Assembly (NCBI GenBank): GCA_017562135.1
Contig: QEYB01001427.1
Span: 496,001-560,000 of the forward strand
DNA: 64,000 nucleotides
Source: Dipylidium caninum
Lineage: Eukaryota > Platyhelminthes > Cestoda > Cyclophyllidea > Dipylidiidae
Reading direction: 5' to 3'
Shown here: positions 26,262 through 39,077 of the stretch, in pieces
Numbering within the stretch: position 1 is the stretch's first letter
Layout: every line of letters begins with the position of its first letter
The notes under the pieces: model-generated
What the model saw: only the letters and a program-made list of their open reading frames with translations
What the model was told of the DNA's origin: nothing
The model's database searches: none
Position numbers and translations under genes: made by a program

Positions 26262-27729
26262 ATGACTGAAATCATAACGCCTTCGTATGATTGTACATCT
26301 TCGGAAGGCTTCCACAGTCTTTTTCATCATGAGTTCGCAGAGCTGTCTTGCATGCGGAGGTACTTTGAGATGAACGACATGTCCGTTTTCTCTTTCTCCT
26401 CCTTTGATCTGTCAGAGAATGCATGTGGAAATCGCGACCTGAAATACCGGAAGGGTGATAGCTCCTGGCCACAAGCCTTCTTCCTCCTCAATGCATCATC
26501 GCCCGAACAGTCTGGTCCCACTTCCATTTTTACAACCATTACACACATGTCAAAATTGTTCAGCAGTAATATGTCTTTTGTGCTCATCTTTAAAATGTCC
26601 CCTCATAACGTGTGCTCTCGTGCACACTTGCTTTCTTTGGACTGTCTCAGTGGACGAACTAAATGTCTAGGGGAGTATATCTTTACTCAGCCTACTACGA
26701 CTTCAGACGCTCACGCATTCCTTTGGGTAATTTTCGAAATTTCTTTCCGGCATCGTGTCTCGAATATGAGGGGCCAACTCACCCTCACCACCGCCCTCTT
26801 CACACACCAGTGCCAAATATTTGCTTCTCTACTCCACATCACCCTTTCTCTTGCCTTTGCCTACCCCCTATTCGGTTTTACGCCTTCTCTTCTGCCCCGC
26901 TTGCACAATATCACATTTTTAAAACCCCTCTTTTGGTGTGACATTTTGGACGTAGTTTTCCACCGCAACTCGGCACTTCCATTCCCTTCTCGAAGTAGAG
27001 AAGAAATCGTCAGGGAAATTGAACTTCTCATTGATCATCTTGACATCTGTGTCCAAGAAGCCTATGATTGCTCCACTATGGGCGCCTTTTTAGAGGGTGT
27101 CTTTAAGCTTGGTAAGCTGTGTGTTTAATGTTGAGTTGAATCTAGACCACCCAATGGTGGCAAGTGTTCTGGAAAAGTGTCTCCTCCCATATATTCCTGA
27201 TTCTGTGGAGGATGTTGTGCGAAACTTGCGGGGTGAATTACTCGCCAAAGTGATGGTTTCGCCCGGAATCTGCAGAGCTCTTACAAACTACCAGCCTCAT
27301 GTTTTAAGAGCTCTGTTTGGAGACTACGCTCTTATGGAGAGCGCTATACGCTTCTGCCAACGCTCGAATACTCTTTTGGGTGGATCGCAAATGCGCGAGT
27401 GGATTTCTCGCACCATTGTACTTTATCACCATTGCTCCGAGCAGATGGGCATTTTTGGTGCTTCTCTGAGTGGCGTCTACGCAGGCAATAATGGCGATGT
27501 GATACACTTGATGGAAACGTTGGAACGCGAATTCGTAAATGATAAATGCGATATGAGTGGTTTTCCGAAACTCAGTTGGCTTGCCTGTAGAGTGTTTCGT
27601 TTTGCGACGCGTCGTTATCTCACTGCATTGCTGTTTCCCAAACGGTCCTTTACAAATCAGGTGAATGCTTTGGCGAAGGTCCCTTCCCAAATAAAGGGAA
27701 TAATAAATTTCAGGGAGGGACAGGGTTGA
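26262..27729 (+). CDS. unrecognised gene U, copy 1 (open to its stop)
   Basis: I do not recognise this protein. A 288-codon open frame (26262-27128) and a 210-codon frame (27097-27729) join through a 34-nt intron at 27112-27145 (donor GCTTG|GTAAGC, acceptor AATCTAG). This gives ...YDCSTMGAFLEGVFKL-DHPMVASVLEKCLLPY...SVEDVVRN...GICRALTNYQPHVLRALFGD and a basic C-terminal part ending INFREGQG. The composition suggests a soluble, mostly helical protein. The segment around 26760-26950 is probably another intron that happens to be open, since it is pyrimidine-rich and ends ...GACGTAG. The same 34-nt intron is kept in the second copy. An AATAAA lies at 27890-27895. The start is not determined. Confidence 0.5.
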
Positions 27730-27889
27730 TGGGTCTCACGCCAATGTACTCGACCCCGATTCTGCCGTGTCTTTTTCCATAGCATGCATTTTTCTACCAT
27801 TTTAGTCCATGGACTCTTTTCGTGAATGACTCCGCTTTTGGTAAAACTTTAAAAGCTCGAATGATATCAGCGTGGTGTATCCGGCTTCT

Positions 27890-27895
27890 AATAAA
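27890..27895 (+). terminator. polyadenylation signal AATAAA for gene U, copy 1
   Basis: A canonical AATAAA lies about 160 bases after the stop codon at 27727-27729. The equivalent site in the second copy is at 52427-52432. Confidence 0.5.
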
Positions 27896-28427
27896 TGCTT
27901 TTTGGCTACTTCTCGTTGGATGTGGTGGCATTACAAATAGCGAACAAAGTTATGAGAAGTATGCGTCGCATTACAAAGGTGGTTTATTCGGTTAGGAGGA
28001 CGTGTTGTGGCAACTGCTGTTGTTGCCACTAGTGGATGTCTGTTTGGTCAAGGCGAATGGGGAAAGGACGCAGTCGGCTGATATGATGGCTGCTATGGCT
28101 GACTTGCACATCTCGCTGAGAAATGGAGCAGGGAGTAGATAGGGGGTTGCCGTTGGGCAATCCAAATAGCTGATGGAAACCGGCTGTTGATGCCGCCGTC
28201 CTGGGTACATTTTGCGTGATCACAGCTTGCTTATTCACGTGGACAAGGAGTAATTAGCCTCATGCGGTGACGTAGAGGTTGACAGAGGGAATTCGCAAAG
28301 GGGCAAAATGCGTGCCTGTAGGGGCAGGTAGGAGGTAAGTAGGCAGACAGGTAGGTAGGAAGGTTTAAATTTGGTTCTGCTATGTGGCAGTAGGATGAGC
28401 GTATATTGGGCGTGGTGCAATGTTATC

Positions 28428-31400
28428 AGTGAGGTTGTAGTGGAAACTGTTTTATCGCAGCAACGTTGTGATATCCGGAATCCAGTACCTAGGCGGTGCT
28501 GAGAGGCGTGAAGACATGAATGAAGGAAAAGAGAACTAGTTATGAACGGTGGAGCTGGTGTTATTAGAAGTCGAGGTACCCTCCAGTATTGAATGTCGAT
28601 GTGGGTCTTCCATCGCACTGCCAGCAGGCTGATTAAGCTGAGAAGGTGGCTCTTGGCAATCGTCACGCGATGGCCGAAAGTGATAGTCTTGATAGTTCCA
28701 TTTTCCATATATTCAGCTCTATTAATGGACTCTGTGACAAGCGCAGACATATTCACCTCACCACTGCGTAAGTAATCGCATTTGACACCAACCCGTCTGC
28801 TCATGGTGTTGTTCATCTCTTATTGCTACACCATCCTTTCCAGCCAACATGAGAGCTGACTAGTTTGGCCTAAAGTAGTGGCGTCCTTCTCAATTTGCCC
28901 CACTTCCATGCCTCACATCTAACATCACCGCCGGGCATTTCACGACCCAAAATGGCGCAAAGTCGAAGGACTTCTGCCTACCGCGACGCCCTAACCCCTC
29001 TCAGGTGATTTGCGAACCTCGATGCCCTCCTCGAGTTACATATCATTTTAATATCGTTCACACTTTGCCCACCCCAATTCTAATGAATGTGTGACGATTT
29101 ATGCCCTTCATTAGGCATCTGCACTACGGATCGTAGTGGGTAAATAGCACTTGTCAGATGGTGAAAATTCTTCTCCGATGGTTCGTCCCTCAGATGATGT
29201 AGGACATTATTTCGCTGCATTTGCAGGTATCTCAGACAGTGTCATTTGATGAGTGTGAGAGTGTAGAGGGTAGACGTGGGTTCCTGCCAATGTACAACGA
29301 GTGGACGGCAGAAGTAGTTAGATGCCATGACAGCGAAACGTCGAGAACTCTCCGTCCTTCCATTTGAAAGTAGAATCGTCCCCAGATTTACGTCGCTTTG
29401 GCGCGCGGTGACCAAGGATGCCCTGGCTGCTGGTCTGCCAGTCAAGCCAATTAAGCGTCTGGCTTCCGCTGTCTACCCATAGCCCATCAGGCGCTGTGTC
29501 GCCTCCACCAACTGCGAGACGGTCATTGAGATTGTCCTAACTTCGCTGCAGGAGTCGCTCAGCGCAGAGCATTTTTAAGTCACTAATGCAAGACTTAAAT
29601 TGCCCGAAGTAGGAGCGGTGTTAACCCAGTTGAGTGAGGCACGTGGAAGAGCCGTCTGGGGACTAAGGCGGGCACGGTGTGAGAGATGGACGGCGAAGGA
29701 TCGCAAAATGGGTCTGGGCGAGTGGGTGGCGCACAAGGAAACTTGCACCAAACGAAATCGATGCTGCAGCGTTGCCTGATGATTCTTGCATTTTCTTCTG
29801 ATATGCCACGATGAGCAGGTGATTTGGCCATCCGCGTCCGACATCCACGTAGGATGGACGAAGTGAGTCCATTTCACAACCGATCTCCTACTTCTTCGCG
29901 ACCTTTTCTTTCCCTCTTCTGCGAAGAGGTACCGCCTGTCGGGCGATGATATAGGAAAGCCGATGGGGCACGATGAGCAACAGGGAGGAATGGAGAGGGG
30001 AGAAGCACTGGAAAGCCTCCTTTGGACACCAAGTGGTGGTTCAAATAGGATTGTTGGTTGTTTGCCCATAGCTGGCGCATGGATCCATAAGAAGTAGGTG
30101 ATTGTCGCGACATAGTTTCATATAGGCTAACTATCATCTCTCTCTTCCTACCTCCCTTACGTTTCCCCCTTGAGTCCACCAATCGTGTGGCTCCGCCGCG
30201 CCGCATCCAGTCTGAAATCGAACCCCCGTCGCATGCCTGATGCCACCACACTACTGGTGCGAACGCATGTCCCGCGTTCCTCCACCTCCGTCAGCAATCT
30301 CGCCACTTTGCGCTGCTGGCATTGACGTGACCTCCGGCTGGCACCTCCTCTCCCCCCCCCCCTCCCCTCGCCCCCTTGCCTCGTCCTTATCCGCGCTACT
30401 CGTACCGGCAGTTTCCTCCCCCACTTTATCAACATTGTCTCAACCCCTACACAAGGAGTGCAGACCTAGGGAGTGAGTGTGCCACCGACGAGAGATGGAC
30501 GGTGGTCGGTGGGAGGTTGTTGCAACGCTGCATTCTAGTGCATTTGTGGTCTCCTCTAGTGACACGAAAAAGAGATCAATGCCAGGTACCCTTGACTTCA
30601 ATGAGAACTGTCGAACGAACGGAACTTTTAGCTCCCGACGTGTCGGCAGGAAGGCTTACATGCTCGCTCTAATCGGCAGTGTAGAAGGAGGGAAGGACGT
30701 CCTAACTCAGTACCTCCCACTGCCTGGACGCCATCCACCCCAAATCATCTTAATTCGATGTGCGAGCACTTGGATGTTTGCTTTTTTCCGGCCTCAACAG
30801 CTCCGTTGATGTCCTAACGAACTTCGCTACCAAACGGGTAATTGGTCAAAAATCAACACGTGAAAATCTGTTCAGCTGAAGACCATCCAGATCGAATACT
30901 ACTTACTGGCCATTTGTTAACCACCTCCTTCTGACCTTGTGTTTGGTTGTGGCTTTTGATCACTAAAGGCTGTTTGACAATTGTATGACTAAGCGTCTGC
31001 TTGGAGTGCGGATGGTCGTGGATCCGAGGTCATAGGAATCCTGACGGCGCACAACAGGCAACAGAGAAAATGGGGGGAGGGAGGGGGAGGGCGAAAGCTC
31101 CTCGCCAGCCTCCTTTAGACGCTAAGTGATGGTTCAAAAAGGCTCCAGAAGCAGGACGGGGCACTACAGGTAGTTTAGCTTTTGTGTTAACAAGCGGTTT
31201 CATTCAGACTAACTGTCACTTTTTTCTTTCTCTCATCTCCTCCTCCTCTTCCTCCTCTCTTTGCTCTGTTCCCTTCTTCCTCCTCCCTCCGACCACCTCA
31301 ATCTTCTCCGTGCGGAAAAGCGTATTTAGGGGATAAAAGCAAAGACAGGTGCCTCGAGAAACCTCCTAATGAGAAACCTGCCTGTTGTTCAGTCGGTGGT

Positions 31401-33051
31401 TCGCTCTGAAGGGGAAAGGACTTGTAAGTCCACCAGCATCGCAGCATAGGAGTCATTTGACGCAAGATTTAGCGACCGCCTCCTGCTCCCCAGATTCAGC
31501 TTGTGCACCTTTCCCGACCATCTCACACACCGTGCCCAAATTAGCCGCGAAATAGCTCTTCCTAGTGCTTCAATCAACTAGTTTAACGCCGCTCTCACTC
31601 AGGCAGTTTAAGTCTTGCCCTACTGACTTAAGAATTTTTGGACGTGGTAAGTGCCTTGAGAGGCCGCCTTCGCTCCTGAGTGACTCCCGCATTTACGTGA
31701 GATAGAGTTCAATGATCGTCTCACAGTGCCTGATGGGCTAATGGCTAGACAGCCGAGGTCAGAGGCTTAAATGGCTCAACGGGCAGACTAGTGACTAGGG
31801 CAAACTAAGAGAAATGACCCGATGTCCAAAACTTATCTAATTTTCTTCTGTAATTGGACAGTGAATTCAAAAGTCGGCCGGCCGGATAGCCAACCAATTC
31901 ACTGACACAAAACGACTTAAGGCCAGTTCATGCCACACAGTCGGAATACTCAAGATCACGACCCCATTGTGTGACCTAGACACACTCACACCCCGGTTAG
32001 GGCGGCGACTAAATTTAAGTTTCTAGGATGATAAGACGGTGTGGCGAACTCACTAATTGGCTCAATTTGTGATGAATTTACAATAGTAAGCTCTTCGAAT
32101 TAAGTAAATTAAACATCTTACACTCGAACAAAATCGGTGGTCACATTCACCACGTCATGGACATTCCACACTCAGATTAACAGCGATTGCCTGCACGCCG
32201 ACACTCCCGTGATGAAATCACTGGCAGTTGCGTGTTCTCGAGCTTCCTGCCACAGTTCGCAGTACGACGGTCGTCTAACTCCCCCACTCACAGAGGTGTG
32301 ACATTGGCTTTAGTCGAGCAGTAGCGAGAGCGACACGTCGAGTGTCGAACTGGCCTGAGGGATTCGAGAGGACAATTGGTGCAGATGGGTGTCAGACCAA
32401 GTAGGAGAAGATTTAAATCTCGAAAAGGAGGACGGACACAACATCACGTCGCCAGTAGGAGCGTTTCTACACCGTCCCACTCCTCGATTTCGTGGGCGGC
32501 TGATTAACTTTGATTTTCATCAAACCACTGAACCAGTCAATTCAGCTGACACGATGTCTAATTCCTACGAAATGGTGAAATTTTAAAGGCACCACCAGTG
32601 GTAAATATAATGGAAGGTGTGCCACACCGAGGTGGACATTGAGGGCATCTCTACTTGGCAAATAATGTCCCAAACGGACTCTGGAACGAACGGCTGGAGA
32701 AGAATTTTCACCAAATGGAAGGCGGCTTTTCCCCAAATACACCAATTGGAGGCACAATTTCTTCGTAAACCTCGAAGATGTACGAATTTTGACATCGTTC
32801 AAAGATAAGCGTATTGGTTCCTGTTCATTCTTTATTGCTGTCCGATTGGTGCTTCAAGGAGATTTGCCAGATGGAGGCAAATTTTCATGGCGCCTGTCGA
32901 GTCGATGCTCGTGCACCGATTGAAGTTCACCGGGCGACCACTGAGGAACGGGAAGCGACCAAACTCAAACTCTTTGCTGTTGGCTTTTGTGGTCTATAAA
33001 GTCGGTGGCCGACGCGGAGTGCTCTGCAGTCCCGGATGCCCATGACTTCTC
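28428..33051. other. 4.6 kb without a recognised gene
   Basis: Two stretches look exon-like but match nothing I know. On the minus strand, about 28770-28561, an open segment follows a CTTACGCAG acceptor and ends before GTACCT. On the plus strand, 29328-29577, a frame from ATGACAGCGAAACG is broken by one TAG at 29479-29481 and ends TAA. The rest has short open frames only, with a polypyrimidine stretch around 31220-31300. Confidence 0.4.
29328..29577 (+). pseudogene. possible broken exon of unknown identity
   Basis: The frame is open from ATG at 29328 through WRAVTKDALAAGLPVKP to an in-frame TAG at 29479, then open again to TAA with CETVIEIVLTSLQESLSAEH. The continuity on both sides of one stop suggests a decayed coding segment. 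No family was recognised, and it could be chance. Confidence 0.25.
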
Positions 33052-33806
33052 AACGGTGAGTTCTCGCATCTGGTCGTGTCAGGAGTTGCCGTTGGCGTTG
33101 ATTGATGTGATGAATGACTTGCTCTGTCGTAGATCTACCAAACGAGAATAGGGAAGTTGAGCAATACATGCCCTATTTACGCTCAACGTCAGAAGTGAGC
33201 AGCGAGGTTACAGGGCCGCGTGCTCCACGACCGGCTGCCTCAGAACCGTCCACCACCACTCGATTAATCTGCAATCGGTCGAACAGACAGCTTGATAAGG
33301 CGAGTGTACAGCAGAGGCCACAGAATGCAGGAGGAGAAGATTTACGCAAAAGGTACGTAACAATCACTCCCTTGTGCAACTTATGCCTCTTTGACTCCCC
33401 AATTCAACCTCGAAATGCATCTCGGATGTCAGTCGGGTCCGACATGAACGGCCTTTGCTCTTCTCCTTCTCCACACATCCACCAGCTAAGTTGTACTTAT
33501 TTTTGACTACTAGAGCAGCAATTTGAGGAAGCTTTCCACTAACCTCCTTTTTTCCATCTTTCAGCGCCAGTTCATGACGTCATTTATCCGCTACTTCAGG
33601 ACATTCTCGCTCTAGGTGAGTCCTCGTTTGTGCCAACCTTTTGTTCGCACTCTCCATTCCACCTGCGTCATTTCGACATGCGGATACTCTTGGCAGCCTC
33701 AGAGTAGTGTGTGAACAGGCGGTTGTTGGAGCAACGGTCTGTAGGAAGACGGCCAGAGGCTGAGAGTTATTAGTTGGGCGCCGTCAATTTGTCTTCTGCA
33801 CCAGAG
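33052..33806 (+). repeat. left arm of a large near-perfect inverted repeat
   Basis: This 755-nt segment is the reverse complement of 35422-36175. By eye the arms differ by a single base (an extra T in TTCTCCTTCTCC near 33467). The arm begins within AACG|GTGAG, a good splice donor. It contains an open segment (33114-33351, VSSEVTGPRAPRPAASE) followed by AAAAG|GTACGT, and a short segment (33566-33615) between TTTCAG and GTGAGT. These look like exons of an unidentified gene, but their phases do not join cleanly. Confidence 0.9.
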
Positions 33807-35421
33807 CAGATGCGATGATTTTTTCCACATTCTCTCCACGATGTACATATTCAACTGCCTCGCTGAAATGCCGCAGTGTCCACGCTGCCCTCGTTGACCT
33901 CCTTCCACCGTCTTGCATTCTAACTTCTTACACCAATACTAACCACCTCCTACGCTAATAAGAGCTTCGTTGGTCGGCCAATCTCGGAGGAGGTGGAACA
34001 GTTGAATTCACACACAGTTCTATCGCTGATGGCTACTGTTCGGCGAGTTGAAGTTCTTGGATGGAAACAGGGTTTTGCAGTATCCAAAACTGTGCCCTTC
34101 CGGCACCTCCCGCAATGCCCTTCTCCTTGGCGAGGTGGCCATGATACGAGATGTATTTTGGAAAACAAAAAGCAATATCCAGTCTAAGAACTTCAAAACG
34201 TGCTTTGTTATGCTACTGCAAATGAAGGTCATGTAATGATAGTGACACTACCTCCTTAAGCAAGGTTTCATTCCACATTAACAGAAGCCTAAATTCAATC
34301 ATGCCTCTGAGAAAAGTCAGCGGACAACGCCAAACTCTCACAAATATTTTCGTCTGTTTATGAATGGTCAAAAGATTGTGTCGCAATCTCCTCTGTTGAC
34401 CTGAGGCAGTGGGGGACTTTGCAGATGTCCACATGAGGTGAATAAGTCTTGAAGTGAATCATCCACTTCTGTGCCTGCGAATAATCAGCTGCTGGCACTT
34501 TGATTGTCAATTGTCACTGACCGAGTTGGCCCCCAACATGCACCGAGGCGAAATTGGGCAGCGGGGCATACGTGGCAATCACCAGGTCATCCCGACTGCT
34601 CAATTGGCATCTGCGACATTGAAGATGATCGGATTTGTGTGCTCTTGTTAATGCCGCCCTCCACTTTTCTCGACCAACACGGTGAACACATTCAGCATGG
34701 CGCCAGCATTCCAACCTGGGAGAGACCTGTATCACAACCACTTGAAGTTTCAGTTTCTCGGGTTTCCTGCGACAGTCCGCATGACGACTCTCTTCCACAC
34801 CTAATTTGGACTAGGGCAGTAAAAAAGTGTGACACGTCGCTCACGTAAAAGAGGATAACAACACCATCTATGCATCATCTCCACTTCGAGGACACATGAA
34901 AGTGTTCTGAGGATAGTGTGAACTGCGCGCAATTAGTGGAGAATTTTCAACAGGTGACCAGCATTGCTTCCCCACCACATAACATACGCAGGGTCTGTGA
35001 AGAAGGTTATACGGCGATACACATTTAGTAGGATATGTGACGGGGAAGAGAAGAACTGTCGTCAGTCACAGGTCTTTAAAGCAGCGGACCTTCGAGTCGT
35101 CGGCGAACCCTTCCACGCCTCCGTAGCTGGCGGTGAAGTCGGCCGTGGCGATGCTACATGCAAAGCAAGGAAACGGGCCGAAGTGGGGAGGACGTCACCG
35201 CTCCAAGCCAACCCAGCCAACTATCATGTTGGCTGGAAAGGACGCTGGAACATTAGGGGATATAATATAGGTCAAGCTGACGAGTTGGACACAAATGCTA
35301 ACTACTTACATTCCGGTGACGTGTAAATGAATGTCATTGCATCGCGGCACATTGACAAGGCTGGGAAGAAATAAAAGAAAAGTCAAATAACACTCATACG
35401 TGTGCGCCTTCAATCTAGTTA
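33807..35421. other. 1.6 kb spacer of the inverted repeat, no gene recognised
   Basis: The spacer shows no transposase, integrase or other domain. The longest frame (34964-35326, 120 codons) has no recognised motif. It is not itself palindromic as far as I can see. Confidence 0.5.
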
Positions 35422-36175
35422 CTCTGGTGCAGAAGACAAATTGACGGCGCCCAACTAATAACTCTCAGCCTCTGGCCGTCTTCCTACAGACCGTTGCTCC
35501 AACAACCGCCTGTTCACACACTACTCTGAGGCTGCCAAGAGTATCCGCATGTCGAAATGACGCAGGTGGAATGGAGAGTGCGAACAAAAGGTTGGCACAA
35601 ACGAGGACTCACCTAGAGCGAGAATGTCCTGAAGTAGCGGATAAATGACGTCATGAACTGGCGCTGAAAGATGGAAAAAAGGAGGTTAGTGGAAAGCTTC
35701 CTCAAATTGCTGCTCTAGTAGTCAAAAATAAGTACAACTTAGCTGGTGGATGTGTGGAGAGGAGAAGAGCAAAGGCCGTTCATGTCGGACCCGACTGACA
35801 TCCGAGATGCATTTCGAGGTTGAATTGGGGAGTCAAAGAGGCATAAGTTGCACAAGGGAGTGATTGTTACGTACCTTTTGCGTAAATCTTCTCCTCCTGC
35901 ATTCTGTGGCCTCTGCTGTACACTCGCCTTATCAAGCTGTCTGTTCGACCGATTGCAGATTAATCGAGTGGTGGTGGACGGTTCTGAGGCAGCCGGTCGT
36001 GGAGCACGCGGCCCTGTAACCTCGCTGCTCACTTCTGACGTTGAGCGTAAATAGGGCATGTATTGCTCAACTTCCCTATTCTCGTTTGGTAGATCTACGA
36101 CAGAGCAAGTCATTCATCACATCAATCAACGCCAACGGCAACTCCTGACACGACCAGATGCGAGAACTCACCGTT
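35422..36175 (-). repeat. right arm of the inverted repeat
   Basis: Reverse complement of 33052-33806, 754 nt, with one base fewer. The outer end is at CCGTT (36171-36175), opposite AACGG at 33052. No target-site duplication is obvious outside the arms: CTTCTC lies on the left and CCCGTCAGACAG on the right. Confidence 0.9.
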
Positions 36176-36669
36176 CCCGTCAGACAGTATTTATCCTTGC
36201 AAATTTTTTTATTAAAACTTGGTAGCAGCCTTGTGTAGCTGCTTTTCATGCAATGGATCTACGTCTTGCGAATGCCTAATTCTTGAATTATATTTATTTG
36301 GCAGCTTTCCTTTGTAATATTGTTGTATGCCACAAAGAAATTTGTTTTCCGTTTTTGCAAATATATTGGAATTAATTCTGTTTTTTTCTAGTCACGTTGC
36401 ATTTTGTTATATTTATAGCCTGTGGATTGTTTAAATCAATCGCATAAATGGCTGTATACGACATTGGTAGAGGGTCAAGTTTAAATCGTATGACTGGCGT
36501 TTAGCTTGGGGGTCTTGGGAGCGCTTAGGTCTGCCTCTAAATCTGGTATAGCTGGGGTTCATGTTAGCCTTGATTGTTCGTGCAGTTTGAATTTCGTACC
36601 TAGCGTATACTTCTTTGGGCGGTTATAATTGTTCATCTGGTGCAATCCACTTATAGCCCTTCTTCAAAA

Positions 36670-38252
36670 ATGTCCATGCAAGATTTTTCGGATAATTTGT
36701 CGACTCTCTCATACATAACGCCCAGTAGGTGTCCTACTTGGCTCTACAATAAAAAGGATAAATCATTGCTTGGTCGGACATGTATGTCATGGGGTTTGTC
36801 TCTATTTCCTTCGCTTTACTTCCGCCATCTAGCCAAAATATTTGTCTATTACTGTTTCTTCTATGCAATCCTATTCGGATTTTTTATGGCAATGATAATG
36901 ATCTTTCTGCAATTTATTGTCCCTGCTAAGGTTCCGATGCGAACCGGTTATCAAAGTCTTCTCAAGTTCCAACCAGGCGTGTTTCTGAATATCAAATAAT
37001 TATTTTTTGGTTAGGAATTGGTGTAAGGCCTATCATTGATGAGGATAAAACTCTCATATACTACTCCAATAGAGATCCCCAGGTCTACTATGAGTACGTC
37101 GATAATTTGAATGCTCTGCTTTCATATTACGAGGATATAAATGAGAAACCTGCTATTGGTTTTGCTGTTTGTGACAATGGGAATAAAACCCCTAATGAGC
37201 CCACAAAAGTCTGTCGTTTTGACCTAAAAACTTTGGGTCCTTGTAACAAAAGCAACAATTTTGGGTATCCGGATGGTAAACCCTGCGTGTTTCTCAAACT
37301 GAATCGCGTAAGTGCTGCTGGATTTTTTCATTAAGACTTGCCTTTTAAGCGCTTTTGTTACTTGTGTGTTTTTAAATTACAGGTTTATGGGTGGATGCCG
37401 GACGTCACCAACGATGCATTTCCACACACTCTGGTTACTTGTCGTGGACAGGTGAATGTTCTTTTTTCACTCGGCTACTTTTGTTTCGTGTTTGCACAAA
37501 GTAGAGCTGTTGTATTTAGAATCCTGAAGACCAGGTGAACATTGGACCAATGAGTTTTTATCCGGGAATCGAGATTAATGAGACAAAGTAGTAAGTCTTG
37601 TATTTGAAAAGTATTGAGAATGTGTTGGAATAGTGGCAAGCTTGTTCATGTGCAGTTCAACATCGAAAACGCTTTGAATTGGCCGAGCTTCTTTCGAAAT
37701 ACACTTGAACTTGGGATATATCGACCGCTTCATTCATTGGGGTGTATTAACACTTTTTATTAAATTTTATAATAGAAGCTGGCTAGATTGTACTCATTTC
37801 TAAGCTGAACGGGTTTTTTTCACCTGACTTAAGTTGAGAGTTACTTCTCAGCAGAGTTTAACTAGACTTGTCGTTCGTTTGATTTTATTTATGGATCTTA
37901 TAATGGGCTACTACCTGATTGAGGAGTAACAGACTGGCGTTTGGTGAATTATGCTGTTTTTACGACATTTTTACGAAATGTCCATTAGTATCTACTTTTG
38001 GTGTGAATGGGGGGTTGATTACCATTAGGGTAGTCAAAATACTCTCTGCTAATCAGTTTTTTCACATTGTCTAGCGGTGTGTTCCACAATCAATACTTCC
38101 CTTTCCTGGGCCAAAATGGATATACATCACCTCTAGTGGCAGTACAGTTTGAAAAGGTTGAAAAACACATCCTCATCCTTGTTCAATGCACACTTCATGG
38201 AGCAGCAAACGTGGACACAGAACCGGTCAAGTTTGAGATTCTTCTTGACTAA
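36670..38252 (+). CDS. ATP1B: Na+/K+-transporting ATPase subunit beta
   Basis: Six exons splice cleanly: 36670-36793, 36833-36976, 37015-37307, 37383-37451, 37520-37590 and 38075-38252 (879 nt, 292 aa, typical for the family). The start ATG at 36670 follows an in-frame upstream stretch with no other ATG. The cytosolic N-terminus has LYNKKDKSLLGRTCMSW. One transmembrane helix follows (FVYYCFFYAILFGFFMAMI, residues about 45-70), then the ectodomain with PGIGVRPIIDED, KVCRFDLKTLGPCNKSN, GYPDGKPCVFLKLNRVYGW, YFPFLGQNGYTSPLVAVQF and LILVQC. All six ectodomain cysteines for the three conserved disulfides are present, and N-K-S and N-E-T are possible glycosylation sites. It escorts the alpha subunit to the plasma membrane and tunes K+ affinity. 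Introns are 39, 38, 75, 68 and 484 nt. The second uses a GC donor (CCAG|GCGTGT), the only choice that restores QPGIGV. Confidence 0.95.
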
Positions 38253-38594
38253 CGTTCCGGCTCAATACTCAATTCCTTTCCCCCCTCACCCCTCACTTGT
38301 GTTAGCCAGAACCAGAGAATTACCTTATATTTGCGAATGTGTGTCTGTATGTTGTCTTACAGTGTTCATCCTCTATTATCTGTGCTGTTTAGTCGCTCTT
38401 TACCCTTGCAAATTATACCGCTAGTCACCTGGATGCAACTACTGCTACTAGTATTTTGTTTAGCATCAGCTGTGTCTTATTGCTCCCAATCCCCTTCCTC
38501 TCCTACCTACCTGTTCGCTGCCTTACCTACGACGTGAACTTTGGATTTGGTCTGAGAATTTAGCAGCGGTATGCCTTGGAACCCACTTTTTTTC

Positions 38595-38600
38595 AATAAA
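38595..38600 (+). terminator. polyadenylation signal AATAAA of the ATP1B gene
   Basis: AATAAAGTTTATTAG lies about 340 bases after the ATP1B stop, the only canonical signal before the next coding remnant. Confidence 0.7.
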
Positions 38601-39077
38601 GTTTATTAGCAGAACATGGTCGTCTCCTACACCATCATTTATGGGAATACGCGAGTTTGGAGATTGGCCTGTATCTAAACGGTAGACTTCCGATCACCTA
38701 CACTCCGATGGGAGGGACAGGTGTCAATGAAAAATACCTAATGCTACCCGCTTTTAAGACTTGTTCAGCGACAGAACCGTGCTGTATGAGTTAACCGTAC
38801 TGTTATCGGCAACCCGACTTGGTTAAGCTCGGGTAGTTCTGCCAGTATACGTTCCCAACAACATAGTCGCCGTACTCTGCTTACAACTGGTCTAGACGGT
38901 GCACAACGTGGGCCAACTGACGGTTACAGAGGTACGATGCATTGAGTCATTTACAGAGAATTTCCCAGCCCCCGAAAAGGCCTTACATTCTGGTCGACTG
39001 CACACTCGTTGCCAACATCAACCCGACTGTTTTGACTGTTCTGAAGGTCCTATTGTGACGCAACAAGTGGGATCTGA

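Larger units (their letters stand above)
23690..28427 (+). repeat. duplication unit B, left copy (direct partner at 48236-52964)
   Basis: About 4.7 kb is shared in the same orientation with 48236-52964. Similarity is patchy: roughly 24660-25700, 26330-26650 and 26750-28427 are nearly identical, while 23690-24660, 25750-26330 and 26660-26745 are clearly diverged. The unit contains RNASEH2B and an unrecognised gene. Its right edge is sharp, after TGTTATC at 28421-28427. Confidence 0.9.

Noticed and set aside
33052..36175. DNA transposon or helitron explanation for the inverted repeat
   Set aside because: No transposase or helicase frame is in the spacer, and no terminal consensus or target-site duplication was found. 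Arm length and exon-like content do not fit a MITE.
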